A stretch of DNA of 64,000 nucleotides from Methylobacterium sp. Leaf99 (GTDB lineage Bacteria; Pseudomonadota; Alphaproteobacteria; Rhizobiales; Beijerinckiaceae). The position numbers and the translations under genes are program-made. The DNA lies in assembly GCF_001422375.1 (NCBI RefSeq), contig NZ_LMMU01000001.1, positions 1,610,178 to 1,674,177 of the forward strand, given 5' to 3'. The notes beneath the pieces are model-generated. The model did not search any database, was not told the DNA's origin, and saw only the letters and a program-made list of their open reading frames with translations. Of the stretch, positions 34,323-43,080 are shown one piece after another (the stretch's first letter is position 1; each line of letters opens with the position of its first letter).

Positions 34323-35417
34323 TCAGTAGAGCGGCGGGATTTCGACGTTGGGGATCGGAAACGGCCCGAGCATGAGGCGGCCATCCGCCAGGCGCAGGGG
34401 CGGCAGGGCCTTCAGGGCCGGGTCACCCGGGGCCGTCGCATCGGGCGCGGCCTCGGCGCGGGCGCGGCGGCCTCCGCCGAGGAACTGGCCGACGAGGTTG
34501 CCGATGAGCGCCCCCTTCTCGGCGCCGAAACGCTGCCCCATGACCTGCCCGACGATGGCCTCGACGCCGGCGGCGCGCAGGTCGATCTGGCCCTCCGGGC
34601 GGTGGGCCGCGTCGAGTCCGAGGCTGCCGCGGGCCTGGACCCGGCGGTCGCCCTTGGCCAGGGACAGGAGGGCGATGTCGAGGCCGCCGCCGGCCTGGCG
34701 CCACGCCTCCAGCTCCCGCGCCACCGTCCCGGTGCGCAGGATGGCGGCCCGGTTCACCGTGGCGTCGAGGGCGATGTCGGCCGGACTGGTGTTGCCGACG
34801 AAGGGATCGATGAGCGGCACCCCGGCCTTGGCGACGCGCAGGCTGAGATCGACGGCGCCGTCCGTGGCGAAGCGCCCGGGTGTCGGGCGGCCATGGGCTT
34901 CGAGGTGCTGGGCATCGAAGGCGATGTCGGGTTGGCCCTGGCCGCGCACGGTGCCCTTCAGGGCGTCGACCACCAGGGAAGCCCGCACGAAGCCCTCGGA
35001 CGCCCCGTGGAAGCTGGCGTTCAGGGCGGTCCAGGTCACGTCGCCGGTGAGGTCGCCCTGCTCCACATGGAAAGGGCCGGCCACCTCGAGGATCCCCTGG
35101 CGCGGCTGGTAGACCTGAACCACGGCGGTCACCGGCCCGAGGGTGAAGCGGCTGTCGGCGCGGGCGAAGGCGAGGGTGGCGCAGCGCAGCTCGATGCGGA
35201 ACGGATAACCGGCGATGGAGCGGTCGGCGCAGGTCCAGGTCCGTCCCGCCGCCGCCTCCCGGCCGAGCCAGGAATCCATCTCGTGCGCCGCCCGGTCGCG
35301 GACCCAGAACCACGCGGCCGACCACAGGACGACGAGTGTGGCGAGCAGGATAAAGGGAACGAACAGGCCTTTTCGCGATGGGGCACGGGTCGCGGCCGGT
35401 GTTTTCGTGGCTGTCAT
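34323..35417 (-). CDS. DUF2125-family membrane-anchored protein
   Basis: A 364-residue protein of a family found almost only in alphaproteobacteria. It has one N-terminal membrane helix (LFVPFILLATLVVLWSAAWF), then a large periplasmic beta-rich domain with the early motif CADRSIAGYPFRIELRC. The C-terminus ends LMLGPFPIPNVEIPPLY. No catalytic motif is seen. The ATG at 35417 puts the helix at the N-terminus. It could act in envelope lipid or AsmA-like functions, but this is speculation from fold resemblance only. No operon partner is clear. Confidence 0.85.
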   Translation of the reverse strand: MTATKTPAATRAPSRKGLFVPFILLATLVVLWSAAWFWVRDRAAHEMDSWLGREAAAGRTWTCADRSIAGYPFRIELRCATLAFARADSRFTLGPVTAVVQVYQPRQGILEVAGPFHVEQGDLTGDVTWTALNASFHGASEGFVRASLVVDALKGTVRGQGQPDIAFDAQHLEAHGRPTPGRFATDGAVDLSLRVAKAGVPLIDPFVGNTSPADIALDATVNRAAILRTGTVARELEAWRQAGGGLDIALLSLAKGDRRVQARGSLGLDAAHRPEGQIDLRAAGVEAIVGQVMGQRFGAEKGALIGNLVGQFLGGGRRARAEAAPDATAPGDPALKALPPLRLADGRLMLGPFPIPNVEIPPLY

Positions 35418-35530
35418 CGCGTCCCCGCTGCCGCAAAACCGTCGGAGGCGGACCCGCTCGGGGCCTCGTCTTCCATCCGGCATGGCCTATCAGGGTCTTG
35501 GCGGCGAAAGCATGGCCGCGGCCGCAGGGT

Positions 35531-35920
35531 TCAGGCGTCGGCCATCGTATCGGTCATGGTATCGGTCGTGGCGACGGCGTCGAAATCGGCCACGATGGCG
35601 CTGCGCTCGGCCTCGGTCTCGGCGAGGCGGTGGACGTGCATCTCGTTGGCGCCGCCATACCGGGCGCGGGCCATCCAGGTGCGGGTCAGGCGCTCGCGCG
35701 GACTCTCCCCGGCGGAGGCCACGCAGACGATCTCGCCGATCCCCGCCGCGTCGCGGCGCACGGCCAGGACCACCGCATCGCCCATGTCGTCGAGCTCCGG
35801 CTCGGCGAGATCGTGGATGCCGACGATATAGCGGCGACCGGACCGGCCGCGCCATGCGCTCAGCACCAGGGCCGGGGTTCCGCGCAGGCCCGCGGTCGTT
35901 CTGAGGCGTTCTTCGTGCAC
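35531..35920 (-). CDS. Hypothetical protein (129 aa)
   Basis: A soluble 129-residue protein with no family I recognise. The start (MHEERLRTTAGLRGTPALVL) has no signal peptide. The middle has a beta-rich pattern (SGRRYIVGIHDLAEPE, DAVVLAVRRDAAG, GEIVCVASAG), and the acidic C-terminus repeats DTMTDTM. Codon use fits the window and the gene lies between two well-supported minus-strand genes, which supports it as real. No function is proposed. Confidence 0.6.
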   Translation of the reverse strand: MHEERLRTTAGLRGTPALVLSAWRGRSGRRYIVGIHDLAEPELDDMGDAVVLAVRRDAAGIGEIVCVASAGESPRERLTRTWMARARYGGANEMHVHRLAETEAERSAIVADFDAVATTDTMTDTMADA

Positions 35921-36063
35921 CGGTCGTCTCCGTGCTCGGTCGTCCTCGGACCTCCGCGGGGTAGCGGACCGGGACAGGGCTCGTTCGTTCGCTATTTGTT
36001 CCGGATACTCTTAACGAAGGGTTACCGTCAAGAACGGCGCCCACATCGGAGGCCATCGAGGGG

Positions 36064-36099
36064 GAACAAAACGGGCCCGCGTCTTCGGAGCGGCCCGCC
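36064..36099 (-). terminator. Rho-independent terminator of plsC
   Basis: Read on the minus strand just after the plsC stop: GGGCCGC, a loop TCCGAAGA, CGCGGGCCC (one bulge), then GTTTTGTT. A GC-rich stem followed by a T-run, placed two bases after the gene, is a classical intrinsic terminator. Confidence 0.6.
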
Positions 36100-36101
36100 C
36101 C

Positions 36102-36875
36102 TCATGCGGTGGGCGAGGTATCCCGCACGGGGGGCGGCACGGTATGGCCCCGGGCCAGGAGATCGGCCCGACCGGCGGCCAGCAGGGCGTCGGAGGCGGT
36201 CTCGATCCGGGCCTGCACGGTGTCGAGGAAGCGCGCCCGGTCGAGGCCGTGCGGGATCGGTGGCAGGAACTCGATCACCGTGGTGCCGGGCCGGCGCATT
36301 AGGCTGCGGCGGGGCCAGTACAGGCCGGTGTCGAGGGCGACCGGCAGGCAGGGTACGCCGAGGGTGGCGTAGAGATGGGTGATCCCGAGCTTGTAGGCGG
36401 GCGCCGCGCCGGGCGGGCGCCGCGTGCCCTCGGGGAAGATGATGAGCTGGCGCCCTTCGCGGATCACGTCGGCGGCGGCCTCGTTCATCGCCGCCATGGC
36501 GCGCGAGCCCTTGGAGCGGTCGATGGCCACCATCCCCGAGCGCGACAGGAACCACCCGACGAGGGGAATCCAGAGAAGCTCGCGCTTGAGGATATAGGCG
36601 AAGTCCGGGAACACCGTGACGAGGGCGAGGGTCTCGAGGGCGGACTGGTGCTTGGCCGCCACCAGAACCGGCCCTGCGGGGATGTTGGCGAGGCCCCGGA
36701 ACTCCACGGTGATGCCGCCCACCACCCGCAGGAGCCACAGGGTGACGTTGCCCCAGCCCTGCGCGAGGCGGATGACCGCCCGACGCGAGACGAGGGCCGG
36801 CAGCCCGAACACCGCGATGAGGCTGGTGGCGAGGTAGAAGGCGAGGTTGAAGGCGATCGAACGGAGGATGAGCAT
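36102..36875 (-). CDS. plsC: 1-Acyl-sn-glycerol-3-phosphate acyltransferase
   Basis: Adds the second acyl chain to lysophosphatidate in phospholipid synthesis at the inner membrane. The 257-residue protein has an N-terminal membrane helix (IAFNLAFYLATSLIAVFGLP) and the acyltransferase motifs in order. The catalytic block is KHQSALETL, with Glu in the usual Asp position (an accepted HX4E variant). GMVAIDRSKGSRA, IIFPEGTRRPPG and VPCLPVALDTGL follow. It stands alone on the minus strand, with its own terminator downstream. Confidence 0.93.
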   Translation of the reverse strand: MLILRSIAFNLAFYLATSLIAVFGLPALVSRRAVIRLAQGWGNVTLWLLRVVGGITVEFRGLANIPAGPVLVAAKHQSALETLALVTVFPDFAYILKRELLWIPLVGWFLSRSGMVAIDRSKGSRAMAAMNEAAADVIREGRQLIIFPEGTRRPPGAAPAYKLGITHLYATLGVPCLPVALDTGLYWPRRSLMRRPGTTVIEFLPPIPHGLDRARFLDTVQARIETASDALLAAGRADLLARGHTVPPPVRDTSPTA

Positions 36876-37107
36876 CGGGAACCAGACTGGAGGCGCCCGC
36901 GCCCGGCGCGGCCCGCGCTCCCTTTAAAGGGTTTTCGCGCGTGTTGGACCTGTCGGGCGACAAGAAAACGTCCGTCCCCCGGAACGGGATGGCAGTTTCG
37001 CCGCGATGCACTCGGGCAGCCCATTCGATGCGGGCCATCGACTTCGTTGACTTCTCCTTCGCAGGCTCCTTAACTCGATCCGCAACGGCAACAAAACCGG
37101 AGGGAAC

Positions 37108-37731
37108 ATGGGGTCACTACGCGTCACGGGCCATGGCCTGGACCTCGGCGAAGCCCTGCGGGGCCGGGTCGAAGAGCGGATGGCGGCGACCCTCTCGAAA
37201 TACCTCGACAGCCACATGAACGGGACCTGCTCGGGCCACGTCACCCTGCGGCGGGACGGGACGGCCTACCGGACGGATTGCGTGCTGCACCTCGTTTCGG
37301 GCCTGACCCTGGAAGCCTCCGGCGCCGCCCACGACGCCCATGCGAGCTTCGAGCAGACCGCTGACCGGCTGGAGAAGCGCCTGCGCCGCTACAAGCACCG
37401 GCTCAAGGACCACGGTGCGGCCGCCCACGAGGGGGCCACCGTGCAGGCGGCCTACGCCGTGTTCGCCGATCCGAGCGCGGCCGAGGCGGCGGACGACGAC
37501 GAGGACCTCGACGGCGGCGACCTCGATGACGGGGCGGATCATCCGCCCGTGGTGGCCGAGAGCACCAAGACCCTCAAGCGCCATTCGGTGAGCGAGGCCG
37601 TGACCGCCCTCGACCTGACGGGCGCACCGGTGATCGTGTTCGTTCATGCTGGCACCGGACGCATCAACGTCGTATACCGCCGCACTGATGGAGCGATCGG
37701 CTGGGTCGATCCGGTGGACGCCAACGCTTGA
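37108..37731 (+). CDS. hpf: Ribosome hibernation promoting factor, long form
   Basis: Binds the 30S subunit and promotes 100S dimers in stationary phase. The 207-residue length is that of long HPF. The N-terminal RaiA domain has RVTGHGLDLGEALRGRVEERM and YKHRLKDH (residues 1-110), followed by an acidic linker (DDDEDLDGGDLDDGAD). The C-terminal dimerisation domain contains KTLKRHSVSEAVTALDL and INVVYRRTDGAIGWV. A strong GGAGG site precedes ATG 37108. ptsN follows 115 bases downstream. rpoN, often near these genes, is not here. Confidence 0.95.
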   Translation: MGSLRVTGHGLDLGEALRGRVEERMAATLSKYLDSHMNGTCSGHVTLRRDGTAYRTDCVLHLVSGLTLEASGAAHDAHASFEQTADRLEKRLRRYKHRLKDHGAAAHEGATVQAAYAVFADPSAAEAADDDEDLDGGDLDDGADHPPVVAESTKTLKRHSVSEAVTALDLTGAPVIVFVHAGTGRINVVYRRTDGAIGWVDPVDANA

Positions 37732-37819
37732 GCGCCTGACCGGAACGGACCTCGGACCCGGCGATTGATCCCTTGGGCCGCGCGCGGCCCGACCTTTTAC
37801 TCCGCGGTGGCCGATCCGG

Positions 37820-37840
37820 CCGCCGCCGAAAGGGCGGCGG
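37820..37840 (+). terminator. GC-rich hairpin directly ahead of ptsN
   Basis: CCGCCGCC-GAAAG-GGCGGCGG forms a perfect 8-bp stem, followed by TCTTTC and then the ptsN ATG at 37847. It could end hpf transcripts or, because the 3' arm covers the normal Shine-Dalgarno position, control ptsN translation. Confidence 0.45.
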
Positions 37841-37846
37841 TCTTTC

Positions 37847-38314
37847 ATGCCAGTGCTGGAATTCCTCAATCCGGATTCCGTTGTCCCGTCCCTGCGTGCG
37901 CGCGCCAAGAAGCAGATCCTTCAGGAGCTGAGCGCCCACGCCGTGCGCCACCTGCCGGCCCTGGACGAGCGCGAGGTGTTCGAGACCCTGCTGCAGCGCG
38001 AACGCCTCGGCTCCACCGGCATCGGCGACGGCGTGGCGATCCCCCACGGCAAGCTGCCGGGCCTCGACCGGCTGTTCGGCCTCGTGGCCCGCCTGGAGCG
38101 TCCGGTGGACTTCGACGCCCTGGACGGCCAGCCCGTGGACATCGCCTTCCTGCTCCTCGCCCCCGAGGGGGCCGGGGCCGATCACCTCAAGGCGCTGGCC
38201 CAGGTGGCCCGCCTCCTGCGCGAGCCCGGCATCCTGGACCGCATTCGCGCCGCCCGCGACGCCAGCGCCCTCTACGCCCTCCTGACCCACACGTCGGCCT
38301 CCCAGGCGGCGTGA
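37847..38314 (+). CDS. ptsN: PTS IIA-Ntr regulatory protein
   Basis: The phosphoryl-accepting end of the nitrogen PTS, which couples carbon, nitrogen and potassium control. The 155-residue protein begins LEFLNPDSVVPSLRARAKKQILQEL, as the family does. The active histidine lies in GIGDGVAIPHGKLPG, and PVDIAFLLLAPEG and HLKALAQVARLL follow. The ATG at 37847 is right after a hairpin. The stop overlaps a possible GTG start of the next gene (GTGA). Confidence 0.95.
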   Translation: MPVLEFLNPDSVVPSLRARAKKQILQELSAHAVRHLPALDEREVFETLLQRERLGSTGIGDGVAIPHGKLPGLDRLFGLVARLERPVDFDALDGQPVDIAFLLLAPEGAGADHLKALAQVARLLREPGILDRIRAARDASALYALLTHTSASQAA

Positions 38315-38319
38315 CAGCG

Positions 38320-38655
38320 ATGCCGTTTCCCCAACGCCTCCGGTCGGCCGTGGTCCTCGGCTGCCTCGCCCTCAGCGTTCCGGCCGGGGCCGGCCCGATG
38401 GACACGGCTTGCGCCCGCGACGTCCTCGTCGCGAGCTCGATGCAGCGCCAGGCCATCGACCAGCTCGAACAGACGGGCGGCGACGACGCCGAACTGTGCC
38501 GGATCTGGCGCCGCCACGTCGAGACCATGCGCCGCGTGGCGAGCGTCTACGGCCGCTGCCTGTCGGGGGCCGAGCGCAGCGAGCGCCTCGCCCAGGTGAT
38601 GGGCTCCGAGAAGGAGTTTTCGGGCCTGATCAAGGGCCGCTGCAGGGGGCTCTGA
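38320..38655 (+). CDS. Hypothetical secreted protein (111 aa)
   Basis: A 111-residue protein with a clear signal peptide (MPFPQRLRSAVVLGCLALSV, cleavage near AGAGPM). The mature part is helical with four cysteines (DTACARDVL, ELCRIWRRH, YGRCLSGAE, KGRCRGL). No family is recognised. The GTG at 38311, overlapping the ptsN stop, would add three residues; ATG 38320 gives the better signal peptide. It lies tail-to-tail with the YdcF-like gene. Confidence 0.65.
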   Translation: MPFPQRLRSAVVLGCLALSVPAGAGPMDTACARDVLVASSMQRQAIDQLEQTGGDDAELCRIWRRHVETMRRVASVYGRCLSGAERSERLAQVMGSEKEFSGLIKGRCRGL

Positions 38656-38673
38656 GGCCGGGGGCCGGCGGGT

Positions 38674-39435
38674 CTATCGCTGGCCGCGCAGGAGCAGGGG
38701 CTCGGCCACCATCTTGATGGGCTTGCCGCGGCCGACGAGGATCGCGGCGCGCGAACGCTCGGGGTCGTCCTCGAAGCGGGTCCGGACCCACGCCACCAGG
38801 AACTTGAGGTATTCCGACGCCAGGAGCCGGGCCGCCGACGGATGCTGCCACCAGCGCCCGGCATCGAAGCCCTCGGCCACCACGGGATAGGGCACCACGC
38901 GCTCGATGCCCGGCAGGGCGTGGTCGAGCTCCACCAGGGTGCGGGGCATGTGGTAGTTCGACGTCACCACCGCGACGGTGCTGAACCGGTGCAGGCGCAT
39001 CCAGCGCCGGGTCTCGATGGCATTGCCGATGGTGTTGCGCGCCCGGTAGTCGAGATCGACGCAGCAATCGATCCAGTGGCGCTGGGTGGGGTTGAGGCGG
39101 GCGATCTCGTCGCGGCTGGTGCGCTCGTTGACCCCGGTGATGAGCAGGCGCCGGCCGTAGCCGTTGGCCAGAAGGTCGATGGCGTCGCCGATGCGCTGGG
39201 CGCCGCCCGTGAGCGCCACGATACCGTCGGCCCGGCCGTCGAGGGGCCTCTCGTCGCGCTCGACGCAGGCGACGAAGGCGAGGAAGCCGCCGAACAGGGC
39301 CACGCCGCCGAGACCGGCGAGCCCCAGGCCCGCCCGCAGGGTGCGGCCCAGGGACCGGACCGGCACGCGAAGGGCCGATGCCGAACGGAAGGTCGCGTCG
39401 GTCCAGGCCCAGCCGAAAGCCTCGGAGGGCCTCAT
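38674..39435 (-). CDS. YdcF/DUF218-family membrane protein
   Basis: About 253 residues: an N-terminal membrane helix (GLGLAGLGGVALFGGFLAFV), then a DUF218 domain with DGIVALTGGAQRIGDAIDLL, RLLITGVNERTSRDE, ARNTIGNAIETRRWM and VAVVTSNYHMPRTLVELDHA. DUF218 proteins include SanA and ElyC, linked to envelope polysaccharide or vancomycin sensitivity, but the reaction is not established. Start choice is uncertain: ATG 39435 is used, and 39465 would add ten residues. It lies 3' of ftsX on the same strand. Confidence 0.85.
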   Translation of the reverse strand: MRPSEAFGWAWTDATFRSASALRVPVRSLGRTLRAGLGLAGLGGVALFGGFLAFVACVERDERPLDGRADGIVALTGGAQRIGDAIDLLANGYGRRLLITGVNERTSRDEIARLNPTQRHWIDCCVDLDYRARNTIGNAIETRRWMRLHRFSTVAVVTSNYHMPRTLVELDHALPGIERVVPYPVVAEGFDAGRWWQHPSAARLLASEYLKFLVAWVRTRFEDDPERSRAAILVGRGKPIKMVAEPLLLRGQR

Positions 39436-39611
39436 GGTGTGGCTGCCTGACATCTGCGTCGTCATTCTCCGCAAGGATAGCCTGGATTGGGGCATCGACG
39501 AGGCAAGTATCTCGTCCCGGAAAGGTTCACGAAGGGTTAACGCGCTCCGGTCCTCCGCGAAGGAGCTCTTTCGACGGCATGCGTTGGGGATGAATCGTCC
39601 CCGAGGCCCGG

Positions 39612-40568
39612 TCAGGCGAGGAAGCGCCGCACGGTGAGGCGGGAGACGATGCCGGTGACCACGGAGGCGATGACCCCGATGAGGAGCACGCTGGCATAGC
39701 CGCGCCAGCCGATGTGGAAGGCGCCGAACAGGGCCTCGATCTCCTCCCCCGCCGGCCCCGTGCGCCAGGCGCCGGCCAGGAGCCCGGCCAGGGCGAAGGC
39801 CAGGAGCGCCGCCAAGGACCCGATGATGCCGCCCCGCAGGCCGAGGCGGAAGAACCGGCGCTGGAACGCCCGGGCGATGAAGTCGTCGTCGGCGCCGACG
39901 AAGTGCAGCACCTCCACCACCTCGCGATTGCCCGCCATGGCGCCCCGGGTGGCGAAGACCACGGCGAGGCCCGTGGCGACGAGGACGAGGGCGACGAGGC
40001 CGACGCCGACGCCCACGAAGGTGTTGGCCATGGTCGAGAGCCGGCGCAGCCACAGGGCGTGGTCGTCGAGGCTCGCGACGCCGGGGAGCGCCTCCGCGAG
40101 GGACGCGCGCAGGGGTTTCAGGTCGGGCCGGGCGGATTCGGCGAGCCGCAGGGTGACGAGGCGCGGCACCGGCAGGTCGGACAGGTCGAGGCCGCTGCCG
40201 AGCCAGGGCTCCAGCAGGCGTTCCGCCTCGGCCTTCGAGAACACCCGGGTGGAGGCGATGCCGGGGGTGGCCTTGGCCAGGGTCTCCGCCCGGGCGACGT
40301 CGGCGTCAAGGTCGCGTCCGGGGCTCGGGCGGACCTGGATGGTGACCTCCTGGGCCACGGTGCCCTGCCACTGGTCGGCGCTCGACGCGACGATCTCGGC
40401 CGCCCCCGCGCACAGGGCGGCGAGGAAGGTGAGGATGGCGATGACGGCGGCGAGCGCCCGGCTCGCCGAGGAATCCGTCGGGACCAGGGGCGCGTTGCGC
40501 CGCAGGGTCGCGGGCAGCGGGGATGGGGGCGGCGACGCGACGCGCGGCGGGGAGACGGCCTGGCTCAT
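39612..40568 (-). CDS. ftsX: Cell division protein FtsX
   Basis: The membrane half of the FtsEX complex, which activates septal peptidoglycan hydrolases during division. The 318-residue protein has a Pro-rich cytosolic start and membrane helix one (ALAAVIAILTFLAALCAGAA). A periplasmic loop of about 130 residues and three C-terminal helices of the MacB/FtsX permease type follow (GLVALVLVATGLAVVFATRG, GGIIGSLAALLAFALAGLL, VLLIGVIASVVTGIVSRL). It follows ftsE on the minus strand with a 30-base gap made of a tandem repeat. Confidence 0.93.
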   Translation of the reverse strand: MSQAVSPPRVASPPPSPLPATLRRNAPLVPTDSSASRALAAVIAILTFLAALCAGAAEIVASSADQWQGTVAQEVTIQVRPSPGRDLDADVARAETLAKATPGIASTRVFSKAEAERLLEPWLGSGLDLSDLPVPRLVTLRLAESARPDLKPLRASLAEALPGVASLDDHALWLRRLSTMANTFVGVGVGLVALVLVATGLAVVFATRGAMAGNREVVEVLHFVGADDDFIARAFQRRFFRLGLRGGIIGSLAALLAFALAGLLAGAWRTGPAGEEIEALFGAFHIGWRGYASVLLIGVIASVVTGIVSRLTVRRFLA

Positions 40569-40572
40569 GAAT

Positions 40573-40611
40573 GCTCCGGAATCATGGACGCTCCGGAATC
40601 ATGGGCGCTCC
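40573..40611. repeat. Tandem 17-bp repeat at the ftsE-ftsX junction
   Basis: GCTCCGGAATCATGGAC at 40573 and GCTCCGGAATCATGGGC at 40590, then GCTCC at 40607. The repeat covers the ftsE stop codon and the leader of ftsX. A duplication of 17 bases at this point would set the spacing between the two genes. Confidence 0.85.
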
Positions 40612-41312
40612 ACGGCGAGGCGGCCCTCGCCGAGGACCAGCCGGCGGGCATCGACGAGGTCCATCAGGGCGAAGTCGTGGGTGGCGATGAGCACGGAGGT
40701 GCCGAGGCGGTTGAGTTCGATGAACAGGCGCAGGAGGCGCCGGCCGAGTCCCGGATCGACGTTGCCCGTAGGCTCGTCGGCGAGCAGCAGTTCCGGACGG
40801 GCGATGAGGGCGCGGGCGATGGCCGCGCGCTGCTTCTCGCCGCCCGACAGCAGCGGCGGCAGCACGTGCATGCGCTCGCCCAGGCCCACCCAGCGCAGCA
40901 ATTCGACGACCTCGGCGCGGTAGCTCGTCTCGGCCCGGCCCTGGACGCGCAGGGGCAGCGCCACGTTCTCGTAGGTGGTCAGATGGTCAAGGAGGCGAAA
41001 GTCCTGGAACACCACCCCCATGCGCCGGCGCAGGCCCGTCAGCTTCTCGCTCGAGATGCCGCTGACCTCCTCGCCGAACACCGACACGAGCCCCCGCGTC
41101 GGACGCACCGACAGGAGGATGAGGCGCAGGAGCGTGGTCTTGCCCGCCCCCGACGGCCCCGTGAGGAACTGGAACGAGCGCGGCGCGATCTGGAAGCTCA
41201 CGTCGCTGAGCACCTCGGGGCCGAGGCCGTAGCGCATCCCGACATTCTCGAACTGGACCACCGGCTCCTCGGCGCCGGACAGCAGGCTTCCCGTATTCAC
41301 CCGATCCGCCAC
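40599..41312 (-). CDS. ftsE: Cell division ATP-binding protein FtsE
   Basis: The ATPase of FtsEX. The 237-residue protein has all ABC motifs in order: Walker A GPSGAGKTTLLRL, Q-loop VVFQDFRLLDHLTTYENVALP, signature PPLLSGGEKQRAAIARAL and Walker B ELLLADEPTGNVDPGLGRRL with the catalytic Glu. The H-loop is SVLIATHDFALMD. The FtsE-type wording VVQFENVGMRYG is near the start. It heads the ftsE-ftsX pair; the divergent gene for a zinc-ribbon protein lies 196 bases away. Confidence 0.96.
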   Translation of the reverse strand: MADRVNTGSLLSGAEEPVVQFENVGMRYGLGPEVLSDVSFQIAPRSFQFLTGPSGAGKTTLLRLILLSVRPTRGLVSVFGEEVSGISSEKLTGLRRRMGVVFQDFRLLDHLTTYENVALPLRVQGRAETSYRAEVVELLRWVGLGERMHVLPPLLSGGEKQRAAIARALIARPELLLADEPTGNVDPGLGRRLLRLFIELNRLGTSVLIATHDFALMDLVDARRLVLGEGRLAVERP

Positions 41313-41508
41313 GCTCCCCCCATCCGTTTTGCCCCGTCGGTCCTGACCCTTCGGTCCTGACCCGTCGACCTTGCCCCATCCGCCCTAACCGCGGTGCATG
41401 ACCGCGGCGCCCGCTTCACGGACGGTTAACCGCGTTCGCGCAGAACCGTGTGAGTCTTTTTGACCGAGCCGGCAACTGCCGATCGAGACCCCGGGGCGCC
41501 GATTCGCC

Positions 41509-42345
41509 ATGCTGATCGTCTGCCCGTCCTGCGCAAGCGAATATGTGATCGACACCGATCGCGTCGGTGCGGAGGGGCGCTCCGTGCGCTGCGCCGCCTG
41601 CCGCGAGACCTGGTTCATCTCCCCCGAGGACGTCGCCGCCGCCATCGAAGCCGAGATGACGGCCGCCATGATGGAGGCGGTCCAGGCCGGCCCCGAGGAT
41701 GCGCAGGCGCGTGCCGAGGCCCAAGCCTCCCTCGCTGCCTGGGAGGCGGCGTTGGCCGAGGATGTCCCGGTCCCCGATCCCGGGCCGGACGAGCCGGCGG
41801 ACGCCCCCGTGCCGGAGCCGCGGTCGCGGCCGAGAGCCCCGGTGAAGGCGCCAAGGCGCGCCCGCCTGTCGCCGGGTGCGGCCATCGGCCTGTCGATGGT
41901 GGCGGGGCTCGGTCTCGCCGTCCTCGGACGCACCACCGTGGTGCGGGCCATGCCCCAGAGCGCCGGGCTCTACGCCCGCATCGGGCTGCCGGTGAACCTG
42001 CGCGGCCTCGACCTGCGCGACGTCGTCGCCTTCCAGACGCAGGGGGACGGCGCCCAGCTCGTGGTCGAGGGCGACGTGGTCGGGGTCGCCGCCGAGGGCG
42101 CGCCGGTGCCGCCCATCGAGATCGAGGTCCGCGACGGGCGCGACCAGACCCTCTACCGCTGGAGCGTGGCCGCGCCGCGCCGTACCCTGGAGAACCGCGA
42201 GACGGCCCGCTTCCGCGCCAGCCTGCAGGCCCCGCCCCCCGAGGCGCGCGCGGTGTCGGTGCGCTTCGCCTCCCGCGCCGACGGGGGGCCGCGCCCGGAC
42301 GGGTCCGCGAATGCCAAAGCCGGTGCCAGCGCCCGTCACCCGTGA
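41509..42345 (+). CDS. Zinc-ribbon membrane protein (MJ0042/DUF3426 type)
   Basis: A 278-residue protein that begins with an MJ0042-type zinc finger (CPSCASEYVID ... VRCAACRETWF). An acidic helical stretch and a Pro-rich basic linker come next. One membrane helix (AIGLSMVAGLGLAVLG, about residue 125) leads to a C-terminal domain of about 140 residues like DUF3426, with LDLRDVVAFQTQGD and RRTLENRETARFRA. Such proteins are common in proteobacteria, role unknown. hpt follows 12 bases after the stop, so the two may be cotranscribed. Confidence 0.85.
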   Translation: MLIVCPSCASEYVIDTDRVGAEGRSVRCAACRETWFISPEDVAAAIEAEMTAAMMEAVQAGPEDAQARAEAQASLAAWEAALAEDVPVPDPGPDEPADAPVPEPRSRPRAPVKAPRRARLSPGAAIGLSMVAGLGLAVLGRTTVVRAMPQSAGLYARIGLPVNLRGLDLRDVVAFQTQGDGAQLVVEGDVVGVAAEGAPVPPIEIEVRDGRDQTLYRWSVAAPRRTLENRETARFRASLQAPPPEARAVSVRFASRADGGPRPDGSANAKAGASARHP

Positions 42346-42357
42346 TATGAAGTGCCC

Positions 42358-42927
42358 ATGACGACTCCCTCCCGACGCGTTCGCGTCCTCTTCGACGAAG
42401 CCGCCATCGCCCGGCGCACCGAGGAACTCGCCGCCGCCATCGCGGCGGCCAAGCCCCAGGATCTGCTGGTGGTGGCGGTGCTCAAGGGCAGCTTCATGTT
42501 CGCCGCCGACCTCCTGCGCGCGCTGCACCGGACCGGGCTCGAGCCGCAGGCGGAGTTCGTCCACCTGTCGAGCTATCGCACCGCCACGGTCTCGTCGGGC
42601 CAGGTCGAGATCCTGCGCGACGTCGAGAGCGAGGTGCGCGGGCGCGACGTGCTGCTCATCGACGACATCCTGGAATCCGGCCGCACCATCGTGTTCGCCA
42701 AGGATCTGCTGATGGCGCGGGGCGCCAAGCGCGTGCTCACGGCCGTGCTTCTCGAGAAGCCCGGCAAGCGCGCCGTCACCATCGACGCCGACTTCGTCGG
42801 CTTCACCTGCCCCGACGTGTTCGTGGTCGGCTACGGCATGGATGTGGCCCACGCCTACCGGCAACTGCCCTTCGTCGGCCTCGTCGATTACGACAGCCCC
42901 GAGCCGGATCTGTTCGGCGGCACCTGA
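42358..42927 (+). CDS. hpt: Hypoxanthine phosphoribosyltransferase
   Basis: Salvages hypoxanthine (and often guanine) to the nucleotide with PRPP. The 189-residue protein has LLVVAVLKGSFMFAADL and HLSSYR near the start, the PRPP loop DVLLIDDILESGRTI and the purine-binding FVGFTCPDVFVVGYGMD. ATG 42358 is used; a GTG two codons earlier (42352) is also in frame. A short hairpin (CGGGC-CTTGT-GCCCG, 42930-42944) lies just after the stop. Confidence 0.94.
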   Translation: MTTPSRRVRVLFDEAAIARRTEELAAAIAAAKPQDLLVVAVLKGSFMFAADLLRALHRTGLEPQAEFVHLSSYRTATVSSGQVEILRDVESEVRGRDVLLIDDILESGRTIVFAKDLLMARGAKRVLTAVLLEKPGKRAVTIDADFVGFTCPDVFVVGYGMDVAHAYRQLPFVGLVDYDSPEPDLFGGT

Positions 42928-43080
42928 ATCGGGCCTTGTGCCCGCATCATCGCGTTGAACACCACGATTCGATGCGAGAAAAAGTCCGCGCGGGAACCCA
43001 TATCGGGTTCCATCCCTTGACAGCGCGGCTCTCCGCTTGCGTGACTGACATTCCTCCCATTCAAGAGAACCTGACGAGAG

